Part shown: positions 1 to 8,381 of the stretch, one piece after another
How positions within the stretch are numbered: the first letter of the stretch is position 1
Layout: each line of letters begins with the position of its first letter
Assembly (NCBI RefSeq): GCF_002256285.1
Contig: NZ_NKJE01000004.1
Span: 149,745-213,744 of the forward strand
Direction of reading: 5' to 3'
Length of the DNA stretch: 64,000 nucleotides
DNA from: Flavobacterium sp. BFFFF1
GTDB lineage: Bacteria > Bacteroidota > Bacteroidia > Flavobacteriales > Flavobacteriaceae
Position numbers and translations under genes: made by a program
The notes under the pieces: generated by a model
What the model saw: the letters and a program-made list of their open reading frames with translations, nothing else
What the model was told of the DNA's origin: nothing
Database searches by the model: none

Positions 1-1517
1 ACCCGATGGGCCTGTTCCCATCGCACAGGGAAGCACCAAGGGTTGTTGTTACCAATGGCATGATGATCCCGAACTACTCCAAGCCTGACGATTGGGAAAA
101 ATTCAATGCGCTCGGCGTCACCCAATATGGCCAGATGACCGCAGGCAGTTACATGTACATCGGTCCACAGGGCATCGTTCATGGCACCACAATTACCGTT
201 TTAAACGCCGGGAGGAAAATTGCCAAAGCAGGCGAGAGCCTTGCCGGAAAATTATTTGTTACTTCAGGACTGGGAGGTATGAGTGGCGCACAGCCGAAAG
301 CCGGAAATATTGCCGGTTGCATTACAGTATGTGCAGAAGTCAACCCGAAAGCGGTCGAAACAAGACACTCTCAAGGCTGGGTAGATGAAGTCGTCACCGA
401 TTTGAATGAACTGGTGACCCGCGTCAACGCGGCGAGATCAGCAAAAGAAGTGGTCTCAATTGCATTTTTAGGCAATATTGTCGATGTATGGGAAAAATTT
501 GATGCTGAAAATCTTCATATTGATTTGGGAAGCGACCAGACGTCGCTGCACAACCCATGGGCGGGCGGCTATTATCCAGCCGGCCTTGATTTTGAAGAGG
601 CTAAAAAGATGATGGCCGAAAATCCCGACCTATTCAAGGAAAAAGTTCAGGAATCATTACGCAGGCACGCAGCGGCGGTTAATAAACACACTCAAAAAGG
701 TACTTACTTTTTTGACTACGGAAATGCCTTCCTGCTGGAAAGTTCCCGAGCCGGCGCCGACGTTTTTGCTAAAAACCATATCGATTTCAAATACCCAAGT
801 TATGTGCAGGACATTTTAGGACCGATGTGTTTCGATTATGGATTTGGCCCATTCCGATGGGTTTGTGCTTCTGGAAATCCCGAAGACCTACAAAAAACCG
901 ATGCCATTGCCTGCGCAGTGCTGGAGGAGATGGCAAAGACAGCACCATCTGAAATACAACAGCAAATGCAGGATAACATCCAGTGGATTAAGGGTGCGCA
1001 ACAGAATAAACTTGTCGTGGGTTCACAGGCGCGTATCCTGTATGCCGATGCGGAAGGACGTATCCGAATTGCGGAAGCGTTTAATCAGGCCATAAAGCGT
1101 GGAGACATCGGGTATGTGATACTGGGCAGAGACCACCACGACGTTTCAGGTACAGATTCACCCTATCGCGAAACTTCAAATATTTATGACGGTTCCCGCT
1201 TCACCGCCGATATGGCGATTCAAAATGTCATTGGCGACAGTTTTCGCGGTGCCACGTGGGTATCCATCCATAATGGGGGCGGTGTCGGTTGGGGCGAAGT
1301 CATAAACGGTGGCTTTGGCATGGTTCTTGACGGTTCGGCAGACGCGTCACGGAGATTAGAATGCATGCTGTTCTGGGATGTCAACAATGGCATTGCAAGG
1401 CGCAACTGGGCCAGAAATGACGAGGCGATTTTTGCGATAAAACGGGCGATGGAAACGCAACCTTTATTACGGGTAACCATCCCTAACAAAGTGGACGACA
1501 CAATCCTTGATTTCTGA
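1..1517 (+). CDS. hutU: Urocanate hydratase (urocanase), 3' part, 5' end outside window
   Basis: Second step of histidine degradation: hydrates urocanate to imidazolone propionate using tightly bound NAD+ in the cytoplasm. The frame is open from the first bases of the window, so the roughly 160 N-terminal residues of the long Bacteroidota/eukaryote-type enzyme are missing; the in-frame ATG at 6 is internal. Visible family blocks are TNGMMIPNYS, the glycine-rich TSGLGGMSGAQPKA segment, FDYGFGPFRWVCASGNPEDL, and the C-terminal SIHNGGGVGWGEV block. The stop TGA ends at 1517, and a small membrane ORF starts 3 nt later. No other hut gene is visible here. Identity is firm from these motifs. Confidence 0.96.
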   Translation, partial: PMGLFPSHREAPRVVVTNGMMIPNYSKPDDWEKFNALGVTQYGQMTAGSYMYIGPQGIVHGTTITVLNAGRKIAKAGESLAGKLFVTSGLGGMSGAQPKAGNIAGCITVCAEVNPKAVETRHSQGWVDEVVTDLNELVTRVNAARSAKEVVSIAFLGNIVDVWEKFDAENLHIDLGSDQTSLHNPWAGGYYPAGLDFEEAKKMMAENPDLFKEKVQESLRRHAAAVNKHTQKGTYFFDYGNAFLLESSRAGADVFAKNHIDFKYPSYVQDILGPMCFDYGFGPFRWVCASGNPEDLQKTDAIACAVLEEMAKTAPSEIQQQMQDNIQWIKGAQQNKLVVGSQARILYADAEGRIRIAEAFNQAIKRGDIGYVILGRDHHDVSGTDSPYRETSNIYDGSRFTADMAIQNVIGDSFRGATWVSIHNGGGVGWGEVINGGFGMVLDGSADASRRLECMLFWDVNNGIARRNWARNDEAIFAIKRAMETQPLLRVTIPNKVDDTILDF

Positions 1518-1520
1518 TAA

Positions 1521-1685
1521 ATGAAGGCCAATAGCATTACTTTGTTAGTCCTTGGAACCGGGTTGCTTCCCATAGCGCTTTACGTAGAAAACCTTTACGT
1601 TCGGTTTAGCCTGGTATTTGCGTCTATATTCATTAATGTATATGCGATTGTGAGAAGTTTTAGGGAAAGAAAAGACAACAAATAA
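1521..1685 (+). CDS. Small two-helix membrane protein, 54 aa, unknown function
   Basis: ATG at 1521 lies 3 nt after the hutU stop; the frame runs 54 codons to TAA at 1683-1685. The product has two hydrophobic stretches (about residues 5-22 and 27-45, beginning SITLLVLGTG and RFSLVFASIF) and a charged tail RSFRERKDNK, so it looks like a helical hairpin in the inner membrane with a cytoplasmic C-terminus. The tight spacing suggests co-transcription with hutU. I do not recognise a family. It could be a fortuitous ORF, but the composition is typical of a real small membrane protein. Confidence 0.55.
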   Translation: MKANSITLLVLGTGLLPIALYVENLYVRFSLVFASIFINVYAIVRSFRERKDNK

Positions 1686-1705
1686 ATAACTTAATATTGG
1701 ACGCT

Positions 1706-2236
1706 ATGAAAATGAACAGAATGATTCCATTATTTTTAATTGTAATCCTAAGTGCCTGCTCTTCCGTGAGAGTGGCAAGCGATTACGACAAGTCTGTAGA
1801 TTACACCTCCTTCAAAACCTATGCTTTCTTAAAAAACGGCATAGATAAAGTTGAGATTTCGGATTTAGATAAAAAAAGGATTTTACATGCGATCGAAGAC
1901 CAAATGACTGCTAAAGGTTTATCCAAAAGCGAGACACCCGATTTGATGGTCAATATTTTCACAAAAGCGAGGCAGGAAGTGAATGTAAACCAATTCTACT
2001 CAGGCTGGGGTTATGGTTGGGGATTCGGCTGGAACCCATGGGGATTCAACAATACCTATGTCACCACAAACACCGAGGGCACGCTATTCATTGACCTGAT
2101 TGATGCCAAAAAGAAAGAACTCGTGTGGCAGGGAGAAGGCAGTGGTTACCTCACGAAGGACCCTAAGAAAAAAGACGAACGCGTTAGCGAATTCGTTTCC
2201 AAAATCCTCTCTCAATTTCCGCCCTCCAAGAAATAA
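1706..2236 (+). CDS. DUF4136-type lipoprotein
   Basis: Predicted envelope lipoprotein of 176 aa. ATG 1706 is chosen over the upstream in-frame TTG at 1697. The N-terminus (MKMNRMIPLFLIVILSAC) is a lipoprotein signal with the Cys in LSAC as acylation site. The mature part has the DUF4136 pattern: VASDYDKSVDYTSFKTYAF near the start, a middle region of the ARQEVNVN type, an aromatic Gly/Trp run (GWGYGWGFGWNPWG), and GTLFIDLIDAKKKELVWQG. Function of the family is unknown. It starts 20 nt after the small membrane ORF and is followed by a strong terminator, so it probably ends the transcript. Confidence 0.85.
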   Translation: MKMNRMIPLFLIVILSACSSVRVASDYDKSVDYTSFKTYAFLKNGIDKVEISDLDKKRILHAIEDQMTAKGLSKSETPDLMVNIFTKARQEVNVNQFYSGWGYGWGFGWNPWGFNNTYVTTNTEGTLFIDLIDAKKKELVWQGEGSGYLTKDPKKKDERVSEFVSKILSQFPPSKK

Positions 2237-2268
2237 ATATTGCATTTATATTGACCGTAAGCAGAAGA

Positions 2269-2302
2269 AAACCCGCCGATAAAGATTTAGCGGGTTTTTT
2301 GT
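2269..2302 (+). terminator. Rho-independent terminator after the DUF4136 gene
   Basis: Perfect 8-bp stem AAACCCGC (2269-2276) with GCGGGTTT (2290-2297), a 13-nt loop, then a T run to about 2300. It lies 33 nt after the lipoprotein stop. Confidence 0.85.
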
Positions 2303-2966
2303 TTGGACTTCTTCAGTATAATATGCAATCGTTGCTTCATTATACTAGTTCTTTCCATTTGGCAATATCACATCTTTTTAAATTTCCTCCATTGCGCGTC
2401 GCAACTTAAAAGCAATGCCGATTCCATTAAAGCCAGTGCATCGTCACAATAAGTTATATACTCGCTCGCTTTCGACAAATGAGGAAACAAAAATTAACAA
2501 AACTTACGCAAATCCCGTACATAAAAAACACCGCCTTTTTGTAGGGATGCATCTTCCCCTTCCCTGAAGGTAAGATATAGTTTTCCCGGAACATGTCTTT
2601 ACGGAAAAATCGGAATTTTTCTTAATTTACGATCGGAAGCAATTGTGATATGTAATTTGTGGAGGCAATTGTAGCCCGGATTGTAATGGAAAGCTTTTTG
2701 AAAAGACGCCGCATTTTGCGGTTTTCAAAAAGCAACCAGCGGAAGCCCTTTTGAAAGCCTGCAAAAAAGAGGGGATTTGAAAAAACCCGCAGTGAAAAGC
2801 CGACCCGAGCTCCAAAAAAGAGCGAACGGGCGATGCAATTGGCTACCAATAATTCCGATCGCTACAGCCCTTGTGATTTTAAAGTTTCATTTTTTGTTGT
2901 TCCACATTCAATGTTCAACATTTAAAACAATGTTCCATGTTGACTAACGAATATGCATGTTGAAGT
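2303..2966. other. 664-nt gene-free stretch between convergent genes
   Basis: Separates the 3' ends of the plus-strand lipoprotein gene and the minus-strand E1 gene. No convincing gene on either strand. It contains the structured element at 2690-2850 (separate entry). On the minus strand near 2380-2500 there is an ATG-less open stretch of about 40 codons ending ...WRKFKKM-stop that might be the tail of a decayed gene. Close to E1 are several copies of words such as AACATT/AATGTT (about 2910-2940). Confidence 0.6.
2690..2850. repeat. Structured intergenic element with a long hairpin
   Basis: Core hairpin 2693-2733: 12-bp perfect outer stem GCTTTTTGAAAA (2693-2704) with TTTTCAAAAAGC (2722-2733), enclosing a 4-nt bulge and an inner stem CCGC/GCGG. 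It is followed by further G/C blocks up to the direct partner words around 2806-2825 (GAGCTC, AAAAAAGAGCG). A minus-strand frame of 75 codons crosses it, but the sequence reads as structured RNA/DNA rather than protein. It resembles interspersed elements of flavobacterial genomes; that assignment is from memory and unverified. Confidence 0.45.
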
Positions 2967-5030
2967 TTAATACGACAACAACTCCTCCATCTTAACCTTC
3001 ACCTTCTCCATGGACGGAATCATTGTTTGCTCCAAAGTCATGTTCAGCGGAATTGCAGGCATATTTTCAGAACCAATAACCATCACCGGCGCATCAAGGT
3101 ATTTAAAACATTTCTCCTGAATCAGGCCAGAAAGACTCCTTGCGAACGAATTGTTCACCGGCTCTTCCGTTACCACAAGGCATTTTTTACTTTTCCGAAC
3201 TGACTTTAAGATGGCCTCTTCGTCCAATGGATATAACGTCCGTAAGTCGATAATTTCGACCTTATCTTTCATGTCTTTCGATGCGTTTAATGCCCAATGC
3301 ACACCCATACCATAGGTAATTACCGTCATCGTCTCTTCGGCATCCTGCGCCCAGATCTCCTGGATGACATTCGCTTTGCCAAACGGCATTATATAATCTT
3401 CCGATGGCTCATTCACACGCGCCTCTTCAGTGCCTTTCACCTTAGACCAATACAACCCTTTATGTTCCAGGATTACAACCGGATTCGGGTCATGATAAGC
3501 CGCTTTCATCAATCCCTTTAAATCAGCGCCGTTGCTTGGATAAGCAATCTTGATGCCCCGTATATTCGTCAAAACACTTTCCACCGATGACGAATGATAA
3601 GGCCCGCCGCTGCCATAAGCCCCAATCGGCACACGCAAGATCATCGATACCGGCCATTTGCCATTGGTTAGATAACACGAACGGCTGACTTCAGTAAACA
3701 ACTGGTTCAATCCCGGCCAGATATAATCGGCGAACTGTACCTCTACGATAGGCTTCAAACCGACTGCCGACATACCCACCGTGGAACCCACGATGAAGGC
3801 TTCCTGGATGGGCGTATTAAATACACGGTCGTCACCAAATTTCTGCGCCAATGTCGCCGCTTCCCGGAATACACCACCGAGCCTTCCACCAACATCCTGC
3901 CCATATAACAAACATTCCTTATGTTCTTTCATCAATTCCTCGACGGCAAACAAGGCACAATCCACCATGACAACTTTATCTTCCCTGTCCGGACTTCTTT
4001 CTCCCTTCTCTTCAGTTACCGGTGTTGGGGCGAAATCATGCGTAAACAAATCTTCGGGTTTCGGATCCTCGGCCTGTAAAGCTTTATCATAATCGGCCTG
4101 TACTTTCGATACAGCCGTGCGGTTTATCTTTTCTATTTCCGATGAAGAAAATCCGGCATCTGACAGTTGTTGTTTCAACACCGGAAACGGATCCCTTGAC
4201 TTCGCCTCTTCCAAATCATCGCGGTACCATTCCATTCGTACACCCGAAGTATGGTGGTTTAACAACGGTACTTTCGCATGCACCAAAAACGGCCTGCGTT
4301 CTTCACGCATCGTTTTCAACACTTTCTGTATCGTCAGGTAACTCTCCGTAAAATCCGCTCCATCAATTGTAATGGCCTCAATACCGTGAAATCCCTTCGC
4401 ATATTCAAACGCATTTTGTGCTCGGGTTTCCTTGGCATTCGCCGAAATATCCCAACCGTTATCCTGTACTAGATACAATATCGGCAATTGTTTCAACGCT
4501 GCCATCTGGAACGCCTCTGCAACTTCACCTTCCGTTACTGAAGCGTCGCCTAACGAGCAAACGACAATCGGCAGTTCCTTAACATCGTCCTGAATCCCCA
4601 TATTTTCTTTATACCAAAATCCCATAGCTGCGCCCGTTGCAGGAATGGCCTGCATCCCAGTCGCTGACGATTGGTGCGGAATTTTCGGTTTATCGGCAGC
4701 CCTTAAACTCGGATGGCAATAATACGTCCTTCCGCCCGAAAACGGATCGTCTTTTTTCGCCATCAACTGCAGCATTAAATCATAAGGCTGCATTCCAATA
4801 CCCAACAACATCGCGTCATCCCGGTAATACGGAAAGGCATAATCCTGCGGCAATAACTGCATCGCTACTGCAATCTGAATGGCTTCGTGGCCACGGGATG
4901 TGGCATGTACGTATTTCGAAACCGTCTTGAAATTCTCCTCATACAGTTCCGTCATCGCTTTCGCCGTTGCCATCGTAGCAAACGCCTTTTCTAAAATAAT
5001 CTTACTTAAAGTGCTTTCCGCAATCTCCAT
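2967..5030 (-). CDS. Branched-chain 2-oxoacid dehydrogenase E1, fused alpha and beta subunits
   Basis: 687-aa thiamine-diphosphate E1 component that oxidatively decarboxylates branched-chain 2-oxoacids and passes the acyl group to E2 lipoate. The N-terminal half is the alpha subunit, with the ThDP motif GDASVTEGEVAEAF...QDNGWDISA. A charged linker (about residues 320-345) leads to the beta subunit (VMVDCALFAVEELM, YGQDVGGRLGGVFR, GVHWALNASK). The single-chain alpha-beta arrangement is common in Bacteroidota. The open frame extends upstream to 5186, but that part lies inside a repeat; ATG 5030 (MEIAESTLSK) is the natural start. It lies 109 nt downstream of ilvE and close to E2 (6238-7566); no E3 gene is in the window. 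Confidence 0.93.
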   Translation of the reverse strand: MEIAESTLSKIILEKAFATMATAKAMTELYEENFKTVSKYVHATSRGHEAIQIAVAMQLLPQDYAFPYYRDDAMLLGIGMQPYDLMLQLMAKKDDPFSGGRTYYCHPSLRAADKPKIPHQSSATGMQAIPATGAAMGFWYKENMGIQDDVKELPIVVCSLGDASVTEGEVAEAFQMAALKQLPILYLVQDNGWDISANAKETRAQNAFEYAKGFHGIEAITIDGADFTESYLTIQKVLKTMREERRPFLVHAKVPLLNHHTSGVRMEWYRDDLEEAKSRDPFPVLKQQLSDAGFSSSEIEKINRTAVSKVQADYDKALQAEDPKPEDLFTHDFAPTPVTEEKGERSPDREDKVVMVDCALFAVEELMKEHKECLLYGQDVGGRLGGVFREAATLAQKFGDDRVFNTPIQEAFIVGSTVGMSAVGLKPIVEVQFADYIWPGLNQLFTEVSRSCYLTNGKWPVSMILRVPIGAYGSGGPYHSSSVESVLTNIRGIKIAYPSNGADLKGLMKAAYHDPNPVVILEHKGLYWSKVKGTEEARVNEPSEDYIMPFGKANVIQEIWAQDAEETMTVITYGMGVHWALNASKDMKDKVEIIDLRTLYPLDEEAILKSVRKSKKCLVVTEEPVNNSFARSLSGLIQEKCFKYLDAPVMVIGSENMPAIPLNMTLEQTMIPSMEKVKVKMEELLSY

Positions 5031-5047
5031 TTTTATTTTTTTTATGT

Positions 5048-5152
5048 GGGCAGCATTTCCCGCTTTCGCCTTTATCTTTTTTGCTTTGTCACCCCGAGCG
5101 CAGTCGAGGCGATCCCGCAAGCAAAAAAGGATACCGGCTCTATCGGGGCTGC
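5048..5152 (-). repeat. Interspersed hairpin element, copy A
   Basis: Read on the minus strand it begins AGCCCCGATAGAGCCGGTAT and ends AAGATAAAGGCGAAAGCGGG. Between them the arms TTTTTTGCTT and AAGCAAAAAA pair perfectly. The loop carries a second repeat, CCTCGACTGCGCTCGG (palindromic centre). Copies B, C and D occur in this window with the same ends but different, still complementary arms. Its first bases overlap the end of ilvE and provide the ilvE stop codon. It may correspond to the Flavo-1 type of structured RNA described in flavobacteria; this is unchecked. Confidence 0.75.
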
Positions 5153-6216
5153 GGTATTCCCAGTTCCACCGGAACAATCCAGCCAAATTTATCTTCCACT
5201 TCCTGCAACTTAATTTGATTCAGTGTTTCTTTCACATCCTCCGACACCGGATTTCCGGCAGGAAAGGTAATCCTCATATCCTGATACCCTATTTCCTCTA
5301 CCATCGCAATACCAACTGCAGTTCCAGCCCCGAACGCTTCTTCCAGGCTTCCCTGCTCCGAAGCTTCAATAATCTCGTGCATCGCAATCGGTCGCTCCGT
5401 CACTTCGTATCCTTTATCGCGCAATAAATCAATTACACTCATCCTGGTAATTCCTGCCAAAACGGAACCGCCAAGATTCGGCGTAATCCATTTACCAGCG
5501 ATTTTAAAGAAGATGTTCATCGTCCCGACTTCCTGTATGTATTCAAAATCCCTTGCGTCCAACCACAACACCTGGTCGTAACCTTTGGCCTTTGCCAACT
5601 CCGTCGGGCGGATGGCAGCCGCGTAATTTCCCGCAGCTTTGGCTTCTCCTGTTCCGCCATTCGCAGCACGGATAAATTTGGTTTCCGCCCACAACTTAAT
5701 CGGTTTACTGAAAAATGGTCCGGCGGGCGACGCAAAAATGATGAATTTGTATTTCGTCGCGGCACGCATCCCAATAAACGCTTCATCGGCATACATAAAA
5801 GGGCGTAAATACAATGCGCTTCCTTCACTCGTCGGAATCCAATGATGCTCAATCGCTAAAAATCGTTTCAGTCCTTCCACGAACAAATCTTCTGGAAATA
5901 ATGGCATTCCCATACGGTCCGCGCTGAAATTCAGTCGTTTTGCATTTTCGTCCGGACGGAAAAGTAACGGCGAGCCATCTTTTCCTAAAGTCGCTTTCAT
6001 GCCTTCAAAAATCGCCTGCCCGTAGTGCAAAGCCATTGCTGCGGGATGTGTCGGAATCTCATGCAACGGTTCGATGCGCGGGTTTTGCCATTTGCCGTCT
6101 TCATAATCACAGATAAACATGTGGTCCGTAAAGGCATGCCCCATGACAATATTGTTAATATCGACTTCATGCAATTTTGAAGCGGTCGCTCTGGTCTCTT
6201 TGATGGTGTAAGACAT
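5140..6216 (-). CDS. ilvE: Branched-chain amino acid aminotransferase
   Basis: 358-aa PLP fold-type IV transaminase interconverting Val/Leu/Ile and their 2-oxoacids, supplying substrate for the adjacent E1/E2 complex. The type II BCAT pattern is clear: LHYGQAIFEGMKA near residue 65, LYLRPFMYADE, GNYAAAIRPTELAKAKGYDQVLWLD (substrate and PLP region), EVGTMNIFF, and LAGITRMSVIDL. The PLP lysine is expected in the AKAAGNYAA block. The gene starts 21 nt after E2. The last residues (about ELGIPQPR) and the stop are encoded at the edge of repeat copy A, giving a tail beyond the usual FGWIV ending. Its position between E2 and E1 suggests catabolic use. Confidence 0.94.
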   Translation of the reverse strand: MSYTIKETRATASKLHEVDINNIVMGHAFTDHMFICDYEDGKWQNPRIEPLHEIPTHPAAMALHYGQAIFEGMKATLGKDGSPLLFRPDENAKRLNFSADRMGMPLFPEDLFVEGLKRFLAIEHHWIPTSEGSALYLRPFMYADEAFIGMRAATKYKFIIFASPAGPFFSKPIKLWAETKFIRAANGGTGEAKAAGNYAAAIRPTELAKAKGYDQVLWLDARDFEYIQEVGTMNIFFKIAGKWITPNLGGSVLAGITRMSVIDLLRDKGYEVTERPIAMHEIIEASEQGSLEEAFGAGTAVGIAMVEEIGYQDMRITFPAGNPVSEDVKETLNQIKLQEVEDKFGWIVPVELGIPQPR

Positions 6217-6237
6217 AGTGTTTATATTTTATGCAAA

Positions 6238-7566
6238 TCAGATTGCGGTATTGATATCAAATTGTTCTAAATAATCGCCTACTTTACGCAGGAACGATCC
6301 TCCTAAAAATCCGTCGACCACGCGATGGTCAAATGAAAGTGATAAATACATCATGCTGCGTATCGCAATTTCATCACCTCTTTCAGTTGTGATCACTTCC
6401 GGGCGTTTCTTGATAATCCCCAACGCTAAAATCGCAACTTCAGGTTGGTTGATAATCGGGGTACCCATTAAACTTCCAAACGTCCCCACGTTTGAAATCG
6501 TAAACGTACTGCCCTGTACTTCATCGGGTTTTAATTTATTGTTACGCGAACTTTCTGCCAGATGATTTACAGTGGCTGCCAATTCCGGTAACGCTTTTTC
6601 ATTGGCGTTCCTCACCACCGGAACAATTAAGTTCCCATTAGGAAGTGCGGTTGCCATCCCGATGTTGATGTCCTTGTGCACGATGATATTCTTACCATCC
6701 ACAGATACGTTAATCATCGGAAAATCGACAATGGCTTTGGCGACAGCATCCACGAAAATCGGTGTGAACGTGAGTTTTTGGTTGTGCTTTTCAGCAAAAA
6801 CATCTTTATTTTTATTCCGCCATTCGACCAGATTCGTCACATCCACTTCAATATAAGAGGTCACGTGCGGCGAGGTCTGTTTCGAATAGACCATGTGGTC
6901 CGCAATCATCTTGCGCATGCGGTCCATTTCAACAATGCGGTCTTTTCCTTCCGTAAAATTAATAACCGGTTTCGGATAAGTAGATTTTAGCCCCTCGACT
7001 GCGCTCGGGGTGACAGTGGCAGCGATACTTTTTAACGGATATTTTCGATTTTTCAGATAATTGAAAACATCACTTTTTTGAATCCTTCCGTCAGCTCCTG
7101 AACCGGGAATGCGTTGCACTTCCTCCAATGACAGGTTTTCCTTTTGTGCAATGCTGATGATTAATGGTGAAAGGAATGCCTCCGGATTTGACTTTGGGCG
7201 TTGGTAGTTGGCGTGCTCCAATTTCGTTGCTGGTTGTTCAACATTCACAACTACTTTCTCTCCCTGAGCGTTCCGCCCTGTACCATGCTCTGTCTTTCCA
7301 ATGGTTATTTTCTTTCCCGGCGTCTTTCCGTCCGTTTCGATAAGTGCTAATACCTCACCGACTTTCACCACGTCATTTTTCCCGAAACGGATTTCAGTAA
7401 TGACACCGGTTACCGGCGACGGCACTTCGCTGTCTACTTTGTCAGTCGCAACTTCGAGTAACGTTTCTTCAGCCTCCACGCTGTCCCCGGCATTTTTCAG
7501 CCAGTTGATGAGGGTTGCTTCCGAAATACTTTCGCCCATTTTGGGCATTTTAAATTCTACAATCAT
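6238..7566 (-). CDS. Branched-chain 2-oxoacid dehydrogenase E2 (dihydrolipoamide acyltransferase)
   Basis: 442-aa E2 core. Order: lipoyl domain (about residues 1-78, lipoyl Lys in EVATDKVDSEV), linker, peripheral-subunit-binding domain (about 130-170, LSPLIISIAQKENL...IPGSGADGRIQKSD), a second linker, and the catalytic domain ending in the active-site motif SFDHRVVDGFLGG. Start ATG 7566 (MIVEFKMPKMGES) is used; an upstream in-frame extension runs into a repeat. The second linker contains residues VTPSAVEG, encoded by a copy of a palindromic interspersed repeat (6993-7014). Next to ilvE and fused E1, so a branched-chain rather than pyruvate substrate is likely. Confidence 0.93.
   Translation of the reverse strand: MIVEFKMPKMGESISEATLINWLKNAGDSVEAEETLLEVATDKVDSEVPSPVTGVITEIRFGKNDVVKVGEVLALIETDGKTPGKKITIGKTEHGTGRNAQGEKVVVNVEQPATKLEHANYQRPKSNPEAFLSPLIISIAQKENLSLEEVQRIPGSGADGRIQKSDVFNYLKNRKYPLKSIAATVTPSAVEGLKSTYPKPVINFTEGKDRIVEMDRMRKMIADHMVYSKQTSPHVTSYIEVDVTNLVEWRNKNKDVFAEKHNQKLTFTPIFVDAVAKAIVDFPMINVSVDGKNIIVHKDINIGMATALPNGNLIVPVVRNANEKALPELAATVNHLAESSRNNKLKPDEVQGSTFTISNVGTFGSLMGTPIINQPEVAILALGIIKKRPEVITTERGDEIAIRSMMYLSLSFDHRVVDGFLGGSFLRKVGDYLEQFDINTAI
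6993..7014 (-). repeat. Short palindromic interspersed repeat inside the E2 gene
   Basis: The plus strand reads CCTCGACTGCGCTCGGGG then TGAC. The same sequence is in the loop of repeat copy A near 5092-5113, and a relative (CCCTTCGACTGTGCTCAGG) is in the loop of copy D near 20290. Here it is in frame and encodes VTPSAVEG in the flexible linker of E2, where an insertion should be tolerated. Confidence 0.75.
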
Positions 7567-7710
7567 AGTCGAAAGTTGAAAGTGCAAAGTGGAAAGATCT
7601 GGCATTGCGGCTAATCTTTGCCTTTGACTTCTCTGATTTATATTTTATTTGAAAGTGGAACGCCAGTTACCGAAAGCCTTTTGACTTTCGACTTTTGACT
7701 TTCGACTTAA
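7567..7710. repeat. Spacer with inverted tandem words between E2 and paaY
   Basis: Left arm at 7567-7596 reads AGTCGAAAGTTGAAAGTGC and onward. The right arm at 7679-7710 is its approximate reverse complement, built from repeated GACTTTCGACTTTT. About 80 nt separate them. It belongs to the set of spacers made of short tandem words with inverted partners (see findings). Confidence 0.6.
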
Positions 7711-8307
7711 TTATTTCTTCCTGAACTCTTCTAACGTCATGTAATTCGTTTCCTGAATCGGTCTGTCTTTTGGGATTTCCCGTAATGGTTCAACCACTTT
7801 CAGTGTTTCATACAGGTCCTTTGGCAACTGTTGGTACAACTGTGTTCCTTTGGTCTTCCAGGCAATCATATCATCGCTGATGTCCTTGACAATCACCGCC
7901 GGATTTCCAACCACCATTTTGCGGTTCGGAATTTTCATTTCAGCCTTGATAAAAGTCAACGCCCCGACGATGCATTCGTCACCCAATTCGGCGTCATCCA
8001 TAATCACCGCGTTCATCCCAACCAAACTGTTGGCTCCGATGTTGGCGCCGTGAATAATTGCGCCATGACCAATGTGTGCTCCTTTTTTCAACGTGATATT
8101 CTTTCCCGGAAACATGTGGATCGTACAATTTTCCTGCACGTTACAACCGTCTTCAATGATAATTCCACCCCAGTCACCCCGAATGGCGGCGCCAGGTCCC
8201 ACATACACATCCTTACCGATAATCACGTTGCCGGTAACTGCAGCCTGCGGATGGATAAAGCTGCTTTCGTGGATGACGGGAATAAACCCTTTGAATTCGT
8301 ATACCAT
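7711..8307 (-). CDS. paaY: PaaY-like hexapeptide-repeat protein (gamma-carbonic-anhydrase fold thioesterase)
   Basis: 198 aa. Left-handed beta-helix hexapeptide repeats cover about residues 15-140 (VIIGKDVYVGPGAAIRGDWGG, ENCTIHMFPG, GHGAIIHGANIGANSLVGMNAVI). Metal-type histidines are in IHMFPG and HIGHGAIIHG. PaaY proteins hydrolyse aberrant ring-hydroxylated CoA thioesters during phenylacetate catabolism. The plain alternative is an uncharacterised gamma-carbonic anhydrase; the position at the end of the paa operon and the C-terminal helical tail typical of PaaY favour the paa role. Confidence 0.85.
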   Translation of the reverse strand: MVYEFKGFIPVIHESSFIHPQAAVTGNVIIGKDVYVGPGAAIRGDWGGIIIEDGCNVQENCTIHMFPGKNITLKKGAHIGHGAIIHGANIGANSLVGMNAVIMDDAELGDECIVGALTFIKAEMKIPNRKMVVGNPAVIVKDISDDMIAWKTKGTQLYQQLPKDLYETLKVVEPLREIPKDRPIQETNYMTLEEFRKK

Positions 8308-8309
8308 GG

Positions 8310-8378
8310 TTATTCTAAAGTCTAAAGTCTAAAGAGTGCTGCTTTGGCTTTCCTCTTTTGACTTTAGACGTTCAACTA
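8310..8378. repeat. Inverted tandem-word hairpin upstream of paaY
   Basis: The left arm has CTAAAGT in tandem and ends CTAAAGAG. The right arm is CTCTTTTGACTTTAGACG. The arms can pair over about 15 bp around a 16-nt loop. Confidence 0.6.
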
Positions 8379-8381
8379 TAT

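Noticed and set aside
2380..2505. About 40 codons open on the minus strand ending WRKFKKM
   Set aside because: No start codon and no homologue recognised; could be a pseudogene tail but cannot be supported.
2622..2849. 75-codon minus-strand ORF
   Set aside because: It lies on the structured element; the peptide is Phe/Arg-rich and unlike a folded protein, and long hairpin stems explain the sequence.
5031..5186. Upstream extension of the E1 reading frame
   Set aside because: Falls in repeat copy A and overlaps ilvE; the normal family N-terminus begins at ATG 5030.
7567..7605. Earlier start of E2 (MPDLSTLHFQ...)
   Set aside because: Encoded by the inverted word repeat; lipoyl domains start at MIVEFKMPKMGES.
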